In this document: piece after piece, positions 16,580-24,803 of the stretch
Layout of the letters: every line of letters begins with the position of its first letter
Position numbering within the stretch: the first letter of the stretch is position 1
NCBI GenBank assembly: GCA_947259585.1
Contig: CAMYMV010000017.1
Location: 1 to 38,475, forward strand
Length of the DNA: 38,475 nucleotides
Direction of reading: 5' to 3'
DNA from: an uncultured Gemmatimonadales bacterium
GTDB taxonomy: Bacteria; Gemmatimonadota; Gemmatimonadetes; Palauibacterales; Palauibacteraceae
Notes under the pieces: model-generated
What the model was told of the DNA's origin: nothing
Databases searched by the model: none
Seen by the model: the letters and a program-made list of their open reading frames with translations, nothing else
Program-made: the position numbers and the translations under genes

Positions 16580-18289
16580 ATGACCGCGGAAGCGACGACA
16601 ACCGACAAAGCAAAGACGGACGGACAGAGACGCCGAACTGAAGTCCGGAAGAGGATGCGCCTCGAGATTCCTCACGGCCTGGACATCCTGCATGATCCGG
16701 CCTTCAACAAGGGAACGGCGTTCACTATCGAGGAGCGCGATCACTTCGACCTTCGGGGTCTCGTGCCGCCCGGCGTCGCCTCGCCGGAGATGCAGGAGGC
16801 ACGGGTCCTCGGGAACTACGGGCGCATGCCCTCCGACCTCGAGCGGTACGTCTTCTTGAAGGAGCTGCAGGACCGGAACGAAACCCTCTTCTACCGCGTG
16901 CTCATCAACCATATCCACGACTTGATGCCGATCGTCTACACGCCGACGGTCGGCACGGCGTGCAAGGAGTTCGGGCACATCTACCGGCGGCCGCGCGGTT
17001 TGTACCTCTCGGCCGAGGATCGGGGCCGGATAGGCCACGTGCTGCAGAACTGGCCGTACGAGGCAGAGATCATCGTCGTCACCGATGGAGAGCGGATCCT
17101 CGGGCTCGGCGACCTCGGCGCCAACGGCATGGGGATCCCGATCGGGAAGCTCTCCCTGTACACGGCCTGCGCGGGCGTGCACCCCGAGAGCTGTCTGCCT
17201 ATCACGCTCGACGTGGGCACGAACAACGAGGAGCTGCTCCAGGACCCGCTTTACCTCGGGCTCCGGCAGAATCGGCTTCGGGGACAGGAGTACGCCGACT
17301 TTCTGGAGGAGTTCGTCACCAAGGTGCTGGAGCGCTTTCCCTCCATCGTCTTGCAGTTCGAGGACTTCGCGACGCGGAACGCGTTCGAGCTCCTGCAGCG
17401 CTACCGGACCCGGCTGTGCGCCTTCAACGACGACATTCAGGGCACGGCAGCCGTGGTCCTCGCGGGGCTGTTGTCGGCACAGAGGATGACCGGTCGACCC
17501 TTCACCGAGGAGACGCTCGTCTTCCTCGGAGCGGGCGAGGCCGCCGTCGGGATCGCCGATCTCATCGTGGCCGCGCAGGTGCGGGAGGGGGTGGACGAGG
17601 CCGAGGCCCGGGCGCGCATCTGGTTCATCGATTCCAAGGGCCTGGTGGTCAAGGAACGCTCGGACCTCCAGCCCCACAAGCTCCCGTATGCCCAGGACCA
17701 CGCCTTCCTGCCGGACCTGGCGTCGGCCGTGGAAGCCCTACGGCCTTCGGGAATTATCGGAGTGTCGGGGCAGCCCGGCACGTTCACCGAGCCGATCGTG
17801 CGGATGATGGGCGAGATGAACGCGCGGCCGATCGTCTTCGCTCTCTCTAATCCGACCGCCAACTCGGAGTGCACGGCCGAGCAGGCGTACGGCTGGACCG
17901 ACGGCCGGGCGATTTTCGGGAGCGGCAGCCCGTTCGACCCCGTGGAGTTCGGCGGTCGCACGCTCGTGCCCGGACAGGCGAACAACGCCTACATCTTCCC
18001 GGGCGTGGGGCTGGGCCTCATCGTCTCCGGGGCCGCACAGGCCACCGACGGAATGTTCTACGCGGCGGCCAGGACCCTGGCTGGCATGGCCTCGGACGAG
18101 ACGATCGCGCAAGGCTGCCTCTTCCCGCCCCTGACGGCGATCCGCGAGGCGTCGGCCGCGATCGCGACGGCGGTGGCCGAGCTGGCCTACGAGAGAGGGC
18201 TCGCGAGCAAGCCCGTGCCCCACGGGACCGAGCTCGCGGATCACGTGCGGATGCAGATGTACGAGCCCGTGTATCCGAGCTACGTGTAG
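16580..18289 (+). CDS. maeA: NAD-dependent malic enzyme
   Basis: 569 residues from ATG 16580, preferred because GGAGA lies seven bases before it; the upstream ATG at 16553 has no such site. The enzyme converts malate to pyruvate and CO2 with reduction of NAD(P). It has the long form typical of the SfcA/MaeA group: DPAFNKGTAF, catalytic Tyr120 (MPIVYTPTVG), Lys190 (GMGIPIGKLSLYTACAG), metal ligands in QFEDFATRNAF and FNDDIQGTA, the nucleotide site FLGAGEAAVGIADLI, and PIVFALSNPTANSECTAEQAY near the end. It lies in the middle of a same-strand run. Cofactor preference (NAD versus NADP) follows the family and was not tested. The next gene begins directly after its stop. Confidence 0.95.
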   Translation: MTAEATTTDKAKTDGQRRRTEVRKRMRLEIPHGLDILHDPAFNKGTAFTIEERDHFDLRGLVPPGVASPEMQEARVLGNYGRMPSDLERYVFLKELQDRNETLFYRVLINHIHDLMPIVYTPTVGTACKEFGHIYRRPRGLYLSAEDRGRIGHVLQNWPYEAEIIVVTDGERILGLGDLGANGMGIPIGKLSLYTACAGVHPESCLPITLDVGTNNEELLQDPLYLGLRQNRLRGQEYADFLEEFVTKVLERFPSIVLQFEDFATRNAFELLQRYRTRLCAFNDDIQGTAAVVLAGLLSAQRMTGRPFTEETLVFLGAGEAAVGIADLIVAAQVREGVDEAEARARIWFIDSKGLVVKERSDLQPHKLPYAQDHAFLPDLASAVEALRPSGIIGVSGQPGTFTEPIVRMMGEMNARPIVFALSNPTANSECTAEQAYGWTDGRAIFGSGSPFDPVEFGGRTLVPGQANNAYIFPGVGLGLIVSGAAQATDGMFYAAARTLAGMASDETIAQGCLFPPLTAIREASAAIATAVAELAYERGLASKPVPHGTELADHVRMQMYEPVYPSYV

Positions 18290-18298
18290 GCGATACAG

Positions 18299-19042
18299 CT
18301 GAAGCTCGTCCAGACCCGGGAGATCGCCACCGCAGAGGTCCACGTATGGGTTGCCTCGCTGGAGATCGAGCCGGGCGATCTCCCGCGGTCCGAGGCTCTG
18401 CTGTCGGACGACGAGCGCGTCCGGGCGCAGCGCCTCCGGCGCCTTGAGGACCGGGCCCGCTTCATCGCGGCGCGAGCCACGGTCCGGCGAGTGCTCGGCG
18501 CCTACCTGAACCAGCCGCCGGCCAAGCTTCGTTTCGCCTACGGCTCGATGGGCCAACCGAGGCTGCTGGATTCGGGCGCCGATCTGGATCTCCGCTTCAA
18601 CCTCTCGCATAGCGGTGATCTCCTCCTTCTGGGGGTCGCGCGCGGGCGGGCCGTGGGCGTGGACCTGGAACCGGTCCGGTCCTTGTCCCACCGCCCCGCC
18701 ATCGAGCGACGCGTGTTCTCGGCCGGCGAACGGCGGATGCTCTCACGGCTGCCCGCCGATCAACGAACGGCGGCCTTCTTCAACGGCTGGACCCGCAAGG
18801 AGGCGTTCGCCAAGGCCACGGGGGAAGGCATGTGGGCGGCGATGGGTCGGATCGAAGTGGCGCTCGCCCCAGGCGAGGATGCGACGTTGTTGACGCTGGA
18901 CAAAAGCCCCGAGGCCGCCGCCGGGTGGACGCTATTTCACCTGGAGCCCGCGGCCGGTTTCGTCGGCGCGGCCGCCGTCGAGGGTCGAGCCGTTACCCTT
19001 TCCGTGCGCGAGATCGAGCAGGCGCCCGAGAGGGCGAGATGA
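18299..19042 (+). CDS. 4'-phosphopantetheinyl transferase (Sfp type) with no ATG/GTG/TTG start
   Basis: The family core is clear: RFNLSHSGDLLLLGVA, GVDLEPVRSL (Asp and Glu for magnesium) and FFNGWTRKEAFAKATGEGM. Such enzymes add the phosphopantetheine arm to carrier proteins of fatty-acid, polyketide or peptide synthases. The first GTG (18491) would remove the N-terminal third, yet the upstream frame is good family sequence (AEVHVWVASL ... LLSDDERVRAQRLRR ... RFIAARATVRRVLGAYL) from just after the maeA stop at 18289. This stretch has no ATG, GTG or TTG. I give CTG 18299 as the start (247 residues, normal length), but ATA 18293 or ATC 18323 are possible. A sequencing or frameshift error or readthrough of the maeA TAG would also explain it. 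No synthase gene is in the window. It overlaps fdrA by ATGA. Confidence 0.8.
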   Translation: MKLVQTREIATAEVHVWVASLEIEPGDLPRSEALLSDDERVRAQRLRRLEDRARFIAARATVRRVLGAYLNQPPAKLRFAYGSMGQPRLLDSGADLDLRFNLSHSGDLLLLGVARGRAVGVDLEPVRSLSHRPAIERRVFSAGERRMLSRLPADQRTAAFFNGWTRKEAFAKATGEGMWAAMGRIEVALAPGEDATLLTLDKSPEAAAGWTLFHLEPAAGFVGAAAVEGRAVTLSVREIEQAPERAR

Positions 19043-20871
19043 GCGGCCTCGTCAGCGCCGTCCGGCCCGGAGCCTACCGCGACTCAATCGTCCTCATGCA
19101 ACTGCAGGTGGCGCTCACGGAGCTTCCGGACGTGGAGGATGCCGGGGCCGTGATGGCCACGCCCGAGAACCTGTCTCTGCTCGAGGCCAGCGGGCTACTG
19201 CCGGCTCCCGTGCCGGAGGCCGGGCCGACGGATCTGGTCGTCGTCGTGCGAGCCGCGACAAAGGAGGCCGGGGAGCAGGCGCTGGATCGGATCGGCACCC
19301 TCCTGCGTAGAGGCTCTTCGGGAGGTGAAGGCGGCTTCCGGCCCCACAGCCTGGAGGCGGCCGCAAGGCTGACGCCTGGCGCCCGATTCGCGCTGGTTTC
19401 GGTGCCCGGCCGATACGCGGCAGGCGTGGCCGGGCAGGCACTCGACCTCGGCCTGCACGTCTTTCTCTACAGCGACAACGTCGGGGTGGATGAAGAGATC
19501 CGGCTGAAACGGCACGCACGAGATGCGGGGCTGCTGGTCATGGGGCCGGATTGCGGAACGGCGCTGATCGGAGGAGTCGGACTCGGCTTCGCCAACCGTG
19601 TCCGGCGTGGACAGATCGGGATGGTAGCGGCATCGGGGACCGGCCTGCAGGCCGTCGCTTCAGCGATCCACGAGCTCGGACGGGGCGTGTCGCAGGGGAT
19701 CGGCACCGGAGGGCGAGATCTCAGCCGGCAGGTGGGTGCCATCACGGCCCTGCAGGCCGTGGACATCCTGCGTCGGGACCCGGAGACCAGGGTGATCGTC
19801 CTGATCTCGAAGCCTCCTTCCCCAGAGGTCGCGGATCGATTGCTGGCGGCCGCAGGCTCGACGGGAAAGCCCGTGGTGGTAGCGTTTCAGGGTGTCGGGC
19901 AGAAGATCATCAACGGACCGGAGATCGGCGCGGGGTCCAAAGCGGCGGGCGGCGATAATACGGCAGGGCTGCACTTCGCCGACGATCTGTCCGAGGCCGC
20001 GAGGCTCGCCGTGACTCTCGACGCCGGCGGGGCCGTCGACGGCCGTTCGGCGTGGAGCGCGACGCGGAGCGGGGACGGTGCGCCGGCCTCCGGAGCGCTC
20101 GCGCCTTACCTCCGAGGCCTTTTCTCCGGGGGCACGTTGGCTCTGGAGACACTGCTGAAGCTGCGCGGGCGACTGGACCCTCTCCACTCCAACCTGGGCA
20201 CGGAGAGAAGCGTCGAGCTCGAAGATCCGGGCAGGAGCCGGGGACACACGGTGCTCGACCTCGGCGCGGACGAGTTCACGGTGGGCCGGCCGCACCCGAT
20301 GATCGACAACGATCTCCGCGTTCGCCGCCTGCGCCAGGAGGCGGACGACCCCGACGCCGGCCTCATTATGCTCGACGTCGTCCTTGGCTACGGGGCTCAC
20401 CCCGATCCGGCGTCCGAGCTGGCGCCGGTCATCGCCGAAGCGCGCCGCCCCGACCTCGCTGTTATCGCGATCGTCGTGGGAACCGACGAGGACCCGCAGG
20501 AGACCGATGCGCAGATCGAGTTGCTTGAGGGTGCGGGAGCTCACGTGCACCGGGACGTCTCCGCCGCGGTGTCGCACGCGCTCGCCCTTCTCGGGGCCCC
20601 GCGGGATCCCGCCGCCGCCGCTCCGGCGCCCGGGCCGCCTGCGTCGGCGGAGCGACCGGCGGCCGTTCCGGCGGAGGCCGCGTCGGAGCCGGCAGGCAGA
20701 CCGGTCGCTCTCGACGACCTCACGCAACCCGCCGCGGCCATCAACGTCGGGCTGGAGCGCTTCGCGGAGAGTCTCGCCGCCCAGGAGGTGGAGGCGATCC
20801 AGCTGGATTGGCGGCCGCCTGCCGGGGGAGACGAGAGACTGCTCGAGATCCTGGAGAAGCTGAGGAGGTAG
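19039..20871 (+). CDS. fdrA: FdrA-like protein (AllF type), acyl-CoA synthetase-like fold
   Basis: 610 residues. Start is the ATG at 19039, inside an ATGA overlap; an open frame back to 18832 is a shadow of the previous gene. It matches FdrA through its length: YRDSIVLMQLQVALTELPDVEDAGAVMATPEN, the succinyl-CoA-synthetase-like core (LLVMGPDCGTALIGGVGLGFANRVRRG, MVAASGTGLQAV, IGTGGRDLSRQVGAI, VIVLISKPPSPEV), LGADEFTVGRPHPMIDNDLR, and the end AAINVGLERFAE. An Ala/Pro-rich insertion of about 40 residues precedes this end. In E. coli FdrA, YlbE and YlbF (AllF, AllG, AllH) are, to my knowledge, the oxamate carbamoyltransferase of anaerobic allantoin use. The next gene encodes the YlbE homologue, with its ribosome binding site inside fdrA. 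Function is inferred from the family. Confidence 0.88.
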   Translation: MSGLVSAVRPGAYRDSIVLMQLQVALTELPDVEDAGAVMATPENLSLLEASGLLPAPVPEAGPTDLVVVVRAATKEAGEQALDRIGTLLRRGSSGGEGGFRPHSLEAAARLTPGARFALVSVPGRYAAGVAGQALDLGLHVFLYSDNVGVDEEIRLKRHARDAGLLVMGPDCGTALIGGVGLGFANRVRRGQIGMVAASGTGLQAVASAIHELGRGVSQGIGTGGRDLSRQVGAITALQAVDILRRDPETRVIVLISKPPSPEVADRLLAAAGSTGKPVVVAFQGVGQKIINGPEIGAGSKAAGGDNTAGLHFADDLSEAARLAVTLDAGGAVDGRSAWSATRSGDGAPASGALAPYLRGLFSGGTLALETLLKLRGRLDPLHSNLGTERSVELEDPGRSRGHTVLDLGADEFTVGRPHPMIDNDLRVRRLRQEADDPDAGLIMLDVVLGYGAHPDPASELAPVIAEARRPDLAVIAIVVGTDEDPQETDAQIELLEGAGAHVHRDVSAAVSHALALLGAPRDPAAAAPAPGPPASAERPAAVPAEAASEPAGRPVALDDLTQPAAAINVGLERFAESLAAQEVEAIQLDWRPPAGGDERLLEILEKLRR

Positions 20872-20874
20872 GGC

Positions 20875-22116
20875 GTGGACGTTTCACTCGCGAACGCGAC
20901 GGCCGTGGAAAGGATGATCGCCTCACGGCCGGTGCTGACGGGCGTGGCCCGGGCCGACGAGAGCATACCCGGCATGCACGATCACCTGCTCCTGCACGCC
21001 GGACCGCCGATCGAGTGGGGCCGGATGTCCGGGCCGCTCCGGGGGGCCGTCATAGGGGCCCTGCTCTACGAGGAGATCGCCTCCGACGCGGAGGAAGCGG
21101 CCCGCATCGCGGCAAGCGGAGCAATCGAGTTCGCGCCCTGTCACGACCATGCCGCCGTCGGTCCGATGGCGGGCGTCATCTCCTCTTCGATGGCGGTCTA
21201 CGTCGTCGAGGACCTCACGCACGGCCATCGCACCTACTCGAACCTCAACGAAGGCTACGGGAAGGTGCTGCGCTACGGGGCGTACAGCCCGGAAGTGCTC
21301 GACAAGCTCCGTTGGATGAACGAGGGACTGGCCCCGGCTCTGGCGGAAGGGTTGGCGGGATCGGAGGGCATCGACATCCGCGCCCTGCTCTCCGAGGCCC
21401 TGCACATGGGAGATGAAGGGCACAACCGCAACAAGGCCGGATCCCTGCTGTTTCTGAAGCTGCTGGCACCGATGGTGGCCCCCCTGGCGCTGGACCCGGC
21501 GGAAGCGACGAAGGTGCTGGCGTTCATCGGGGACAACGCGCTCAGCGTGCTTAACCCGGTCATGGCTGCCTGCAAGGCGATGGCCGACGCCGCCCACGGG
21601 GTGGATGGCAGCACGGTCGTGACCGCGATGGCCCGGAACGGAACGGACTTCGGTATTCGCGTCAGCGGCCTGGCCGACAGGTGGTTCACGGCGCCGGCAC
21701 AGACGCCCGACGGGCTCTACTTCGCCGGCTTCTCCAGCGCAGACGCGAACCCGGACATCGGGGACAGCACGATCACCGAGACCGCCGGGATCGGAGCGTT
21801 CGCGATGGCCGCCGCACCGGCCATCGTATCATTCGTCAGCGGCACGCCGCGCGACGCCATCAACGCCACCCTGGAGATGTACGAGATCACGGTCGCCGAG
21901 CACGAGCACTTCACGATTCCGACCCTGGACTTCAGGGGCACGCCGACCGGCATCGACGTTCGAAGCGTGGTCGAGCTCGGCGTGACGCCGCGCGTAAACA
22001 CCGGGATCGCACACCGCGAGGCAGGCGTCGGACAGGTGGGCGCCGGACTCGTCCGCCCACCGCTGGAGATATTCGAGCAGGCGCTGCTGGCGTTTGCGGA
22101 GCGATACGGGATCTAG
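20875..22116 (+). CDS. DUF1116 (YlbE/AllG-like) protein
   Basis: 413 residues from GTG 20875; GGAGG at 20864-20868 supports the start and lies within the end of fdrA, so the two genes are coupled. Sequence marks of DUF1116: PGMHDHLLLHAGPPIEWGRMSGPLRGAVIGALLYE, FAPCHDHAAVGPMAGVISSSMAVYVVED, NEGYGKVLRYGAYSPEVLDKLRWMNEGLAP, HMGDEGHNRNKAGS, MARNGTDFGIRVSG, and GIAHREAGVGQVGAGLVRPP. Length is close to that of YlbE (about 420). In E. coli YlbE works with FdrA and YlbF. No YlbF (DUF2877) or carbamate kinase gene follows: the next gene is on the other strand, so the third partner is elsewhere or absent. The enzyme reaction here is inference. Confidence 0.9.
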   Translation: MDVSLANATAVERMIASRPVLTGVARADESIPGMHDHLLLHAGPPIEWGRMSGPLRGAVIGALLYEEIASDAEEAARIAASGAIEFAPCHDHAAVGPMAGVISSSMAVYVVEDLTHGHRTYSNLNEGYGKVLRYGAYSPEVLDKLRWMNEGLAPALAEGLAGSEGIDIRALLSEALHMGDEGHNRNKAGSLLFLKLLAPMVAPLALDPAEATKVLAFIGDNALSVLNPVMAACKAMADAAHGVDGSTVVTAMARNGTDFGIRVSGLADRWFTAPAQTPDGLYFAGFSSADANPDIGDSTITETAGIGAFAMAAAPAIVSFVSGTPRDAINATLEMYEITVAEHEHFTIPTLDFRGTPTGIDVRSVVELGVTPRVNTGIAHREAGVGQVGAGLVRPPLEIFEQALLAFAERYGI

Positions 22117-22135
22117 CGGGGCCGGCCGGGGAGAG

Positions 22136-22345
22136 TCAGGACCAGCCGAGGAGGATTCTGAAGAAGCGGGTCAGCGGCCGCCCGAAACCGCTCAGCAGGA
22201 AGATCAACCACACGAAGAAGGCGAGGCCGGCTCCGATCCAACCCGCTCCGCTCGTCGGAGGGACGTACCCGAGCCAGTAGAGAAGCCAGCCACCGAGCGC
22301 GGTGACGAGAAGGAGAAGAGCCACTCTCGCTAGGTTGTCTTTCAA
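22136..22345 (-). CDS. Small two-helix membrane protein
   Basis: 69 residues from a TTG start at 22345 (LKDNLARVALLLLV...), chosen because GGGAG lies seven bases upstream and the sequence before it is not protein-like; a longer GTG/ATG-type start at 22432 (98 residues) would overlap the prepilin-like gene. Two hydrophobic segments: about residues 7-25 and 33-55 (WIGAGLAFFVWLIFLLSGF), with a short loop of VPPTSGAG and an amphipathic end (GRPLTRFFRILLGW). The function is unknown. It follows the prepilin-like gene by about 19 bases on the same strand and may be in one transcript with it. Confidence 0.5.
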   Translation of the reverse strand: MKDNLARVALLLLVTALGGWLLYWLGYVPPTSGAGWIGAGLAFFVWLIFLLSGFGRPLTRFFRILLGWS

Positions 22346-22364
22346 CTCGCCGCTCCCGTGGAGG

Positions 22365-22673
22365 TTAGCGTCCGGGCGGGCATCGCCTGCCCGGCCGCGC
22401 CGGGCTGTCGCCTCGACTCTCGTACTGATCACCCCCTCGAGTCAACGGCGTTCCCGAGGAACCGCTGTCGCGGCTCTCGGCCGACGCGATACAATCGGCT
22501 CCCCCGTTGTTTGAGCCCTCGACGTTGCGCGTCCAGACGATCATCCCCGCCGTGAAGGCGAGCACGAAGAGGATGATGATGAGGATGTACTCCGTCGTAT
22601 CCTGCCCGCTCTCGAGACGTCGGCGCGCTCTGGGTACGGCGGGTTGAGTCTCCTGCAGGCTTTCACCCGGCAA
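22365..22673 (-). CDS. Orphan Flp/type IVb prepilin-like protein
   Basis: About 102 residues from a TTG start at 22673, which has GGAGG nine bases upstream; a GTG at 22742 gives a longer form. After a basic leader (ARRRLESG) comes GQDTTEYILIIILFVLAFTAGMIVW: a prepilin-peptidase cut after Gly23 would leave Glu at +5 and Tyr at +6 followed by a hydrophobic helix, as in Flp pilins (G, four residues, E-Y). This is the strongest feature; the tail after the helix (about 50 residues, Ser/Gly/Arg-rich) is unlike a usual Flp end and the protein is longer than most Flp pilins. No tad genes (secretin, ATPase, prepilin peptidase) lie in the window. It could also be a simple one-helix membrane protein with a chance match. 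Confidence 0.45.
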   Translation of the reverse strand: MPGESLQETQPAVPRARRRLESGQDTTEYILIIILFVLAFTAGMIVWTRNVEGSNNGGADCIASAESRDSGSSGTPLTRGGDQYESRGDSPARPGRRCPPGR

Positions 22674-22973
22674 GATGGCTGACCTCCGCTCGATGAAAAT
22701 GGTGGCCTCGATGGCCGGTTGGCGCGGGGGGCCAGGGGTCACTTCTCCGCCAAGAACTGCCCCTGCTGCGGTAGGCTGGCACCGTTACGCACCTTGACGA
22801 GCGGCATGTACGCAATCCGCATGCTAACGGGTACGCGGCTCCGTCGTTGCATACCTAACTGACATTGAGGCTGTTACTTAGACGATCGCCTCGAAACGGG
22901 GCGGCGAGGGCGCGTCGGCAGGTGCATCCTCGAAGCCACACAGCCCGACTCGAGCGAGCCGAGTCGACCTGTG
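22674..22973. other. Intergenic region between the outer-membrane protein and prepilin-like genes
   Basis: 300 bases on a minus-strand segment. It should carry the promoter for the prepilin-like gene. I see no convincing terminator for the outer-membrane protein gene (stop at 22974), no RNA gene and no repeat. Several short open frames here have no ribosome binding site. Confidence 0.4.
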
Positions 22974-23465
22974 TTAGCGAAACAGAACGGCGAAGCGGGC
23001 GGTGAGCAGGTGGTTGCTGTACAGCACCTGGTCGTTGAGCTCGGCCCGGAAGCCGAACTTGTCGCTGCGCCAGAAGTTCACGCCGGCACCCACGTGCCAA
23101 CCCGGTTCGCCGCCCGGGCCGCGAAAGAAGAGGGTGAAGCCGCCCTTCACGAAGGGCACGGTGCCTCTCTTCGCAAAGGCGAAGAGCACGCCGGGTGAGA
23201 AGGTCCCGAAGCCGTCAAGCGGGCGCTCGGCGCTGGCCATGTAGCCCAACTCGCCGGTCAGGCCGAAGCGGCCCAGCATGACATCCGATCCCGGACCGAG
23301 ATGGAAGATGGGGTCGCCGAGCTCTTCTCCGATCGCTACGCCGAAGCCTGCAAAGCCGTACCCGTAAGCCCAGGTCCCGTCCTTCTCGGTGGCCTGAGCC
23401 GGGGCGTGGGCCGGTGTCAGCCAAAAGCAGGCGAGCAGCAACAGGAGGCGCCGCGGCCGCGGCAT
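22974..23465 (-). CDS. Small outer-membrane beta-barrel-type protein
   Basis: 163 residues from ATG 23465, two bases after the aminopeptidase stop; the longer in-frame form to 23603 runs through that gene. The N-terminus is a Sec signal (RRLLLLLACFWLTPAHAPAQA). The rest has alternating polar and hydrophobic residues with many aromatic and glycine residues (WAYGYGFAGFGVAIGEEL, FGLTGELGYMAS, FVKGGFTLFFRG, PGWHVGAGVNFW) and ends on phenylalanine (RFAVLF-R), all marks of a transmembrane strand barrel of about eight strands. No specific family is recognised. Being the last gene after the aminopeptidase suggests co-transcription. It is probably a surface or structural protein; a porin-like role cannot be claimed. 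Confidence 0.7.
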   Translation of the reverse strand: MPRPRRLLLLLACFWLTPAHAPAQATEKDGTWAYGYGFAGFGVAIGEELGDPIFHLGPGSDVMLGRFGLTGELGYMASAERPLDGFGTFSPGVLFAFAKRGTVPFVKGGFTLFFRGPGGEPGWHVGAGVNFWRSDKFGFRAELNDQVLYSNHLLTARFAVLFR

Positions 23466-23467
23466 CC

Positions 23468-24586
23468 TCAGCCCAGCAGGTTCTCGGGGTTGAGGCCGTC
23501 GAGGTCGTCGACCACGAAGCGACCATCCTTCCGGATCAGACGATCGTCGAACCAGATCTCTCCCCCACCCTTCTCGGGCGACATCATCAGGACCATGTCC
23601 CAATGGATCTGGCTGCGATTCCCGTTGTCCGCGATCTCGTAGGCGCCGCCGGGCGTCAGATGGATGCTGCCCGCGATCTTCTCGTCGAAGAGAATGTCCT
23701 TCATCGGCTGGGTGATGTAAGGGTTCAAACCGATCGCGAACTCCCCGACGTAGCGCGATCCTTCGTCCGCATCGAGCACGGACTTCAGGTGTTCCGGGTT
23801 GCTGCTCGAGGCCTCCACGATCCTGCCGCCTTCGAACCTCAGCTGGACGTCCTCGTGCGTGATTCCCTGGTAGAGGGTCTCGGCGTTGAACCGGATGGTC
23901 CCGTCGACCGTGTCCCGTACGGGCGCCGTGAACACCTCTCCATCCGGGATGTTGCGGTGACCGTCACACGAGATCGCCGGGATGCCGTCGATGCTGAACG
24001 TGAGGTCCGTGCCAGGCGCCACGAGACGGACCTGCTCGGTGGCCTCCGTCAGCTCGCGGAGGGGTTCTATGGCCTCCGACAGTCGCCCGTAGTCCATCGT
24101 ACAGACGCGAAAGTAGAAATCCTCGAACGCCGCCGTGGAGAGCTGGGCCAGCTGGGCCATGGAGGCGTTTGGCCATCGCGAGACGACCCACTTCGTCTTC
24201 GCCACACGCACCTCTACGTGCACCCGCTTCCAGAGGAACTCCTCGTACAGCTTCATCTTCTCCGTCGGGACGTCCGAGAGCTCGGAGACGTTGGCGCTCC
24301 CACGCATCCCGATGTAGGCATCCGACTCCTTCATGCAGGCCTCTTCCCCGTCGGCGATCAGCGACAGCTGCTCGGCGCTCGCCTGGAGCAGAAGCTCCCT
24401 CATCAGAGTCTGGCTTTTGAGAAAGAGCAGCGGAGCGCCACCGGCCCGGTAGGCGGCTCGAATCAGCTCCTGGGTGAAGTCGGGCGGTATGTCGACCGCC
24501 TCGATCAGGATCTTCTCGCCGGGCTGAAGATCGCAGGAGTACGTGATCAACGTGTCTGCCAGCTTCGTATATCTCGGATCGGCCAT
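23468..24586 (-). CDS. M29-family (AmpS-type) metallo-aminopeptidase
   Basis: 372 residues, typical for the M29 leucyl aminopeptidase family. Marks: KLADTLITYSCDLQPGEKILIEAVDIPPDFTQELIRAAYRAGG at the start (an N-terminal dimerisation domain), NIPDGEVFTAPVRDTVDGTI (Glu), RFEGGRIVEASS, GSRYVGEFAIGLNP (Glu), KIAGSIHLTPGGAY (His), and SQIHWDMVLMM (His and Asp), which together provide the two-metal site of the family. It removes N-terminal residues from peptides in the cytoplasm; no signal peptide is seen. It lies 217 bases from, and divergent to, an OPT oligopeptide transporter, suggesting a peptide-use function. The outer-membrane protein follows two bases downstream. Confidence 0.92.
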   Translation of the reverse strand: MADPRYTKLADTLITYSCDLQPGEKILIEAVDIPPDFTQELIRAAYRAGGAPLLFLKSQTLMRELLLQASAEQLSLIADGEEACMKESDAYIGMRGSANVSELSDVPTEKMKLYEEFLWKRVHVEVRVAKTKWVVSRWPNASMAQLAQLSTAAFEDFYFRVCTMDYGRLSEAIEPLRELTEATEQVRLVAPGTDLTFSIDGIPAISCDGHRNIPDGEVFTAPVRDTVDGTIRFNAETLYQGITHEDVQLRFEGGRIVEASSSNPEHLKSVLDADEGSRYVGEFAIGLNPYITQPMKDILFDEKIAGSIHLTPGGAYEIADNGNRSQIHWDMVLMMSPEKGGGEIWFDDRLIRKDGRFVVDDLDGLNPENLLG

Positions 24587-24803
24587 GGTATCGTGACTCT
24601 CGCAAGTAGAGGTGATCGGACCCGGCTACGCTGCAACGTTCGGGCGCGCTCTGCAACCACTCGGCCCGGTCTTTTTGGAGCCGGCCGGTCGTGCTATCCT
24701 CGTTCCTCCGCGTGCGACCGAGATGCGAGCCGAGACGCAGGCCGCGGCGGCCGCGACGGATGGGGAACGTCGACAACGAGAATCCCGGGACTGAGGAGCC
24801 CGC
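24587..24803. promoter_or_regulatory. Divergent promoter region, aminopeptidase and OPT transporter
   Basis: 217 bases between two genes whose products probably work on peptides. No consensus promoter or operator was recognised. The OPT start is preceded by GAGGAG (24793-24798). Confidence 0.3.

Noticed and set aside
18832..19038. N-terminal extension of the FdrA frame
   Set aside because: It overlaps the transferase gene, while the FdrA family begins at the ATG at 19039.
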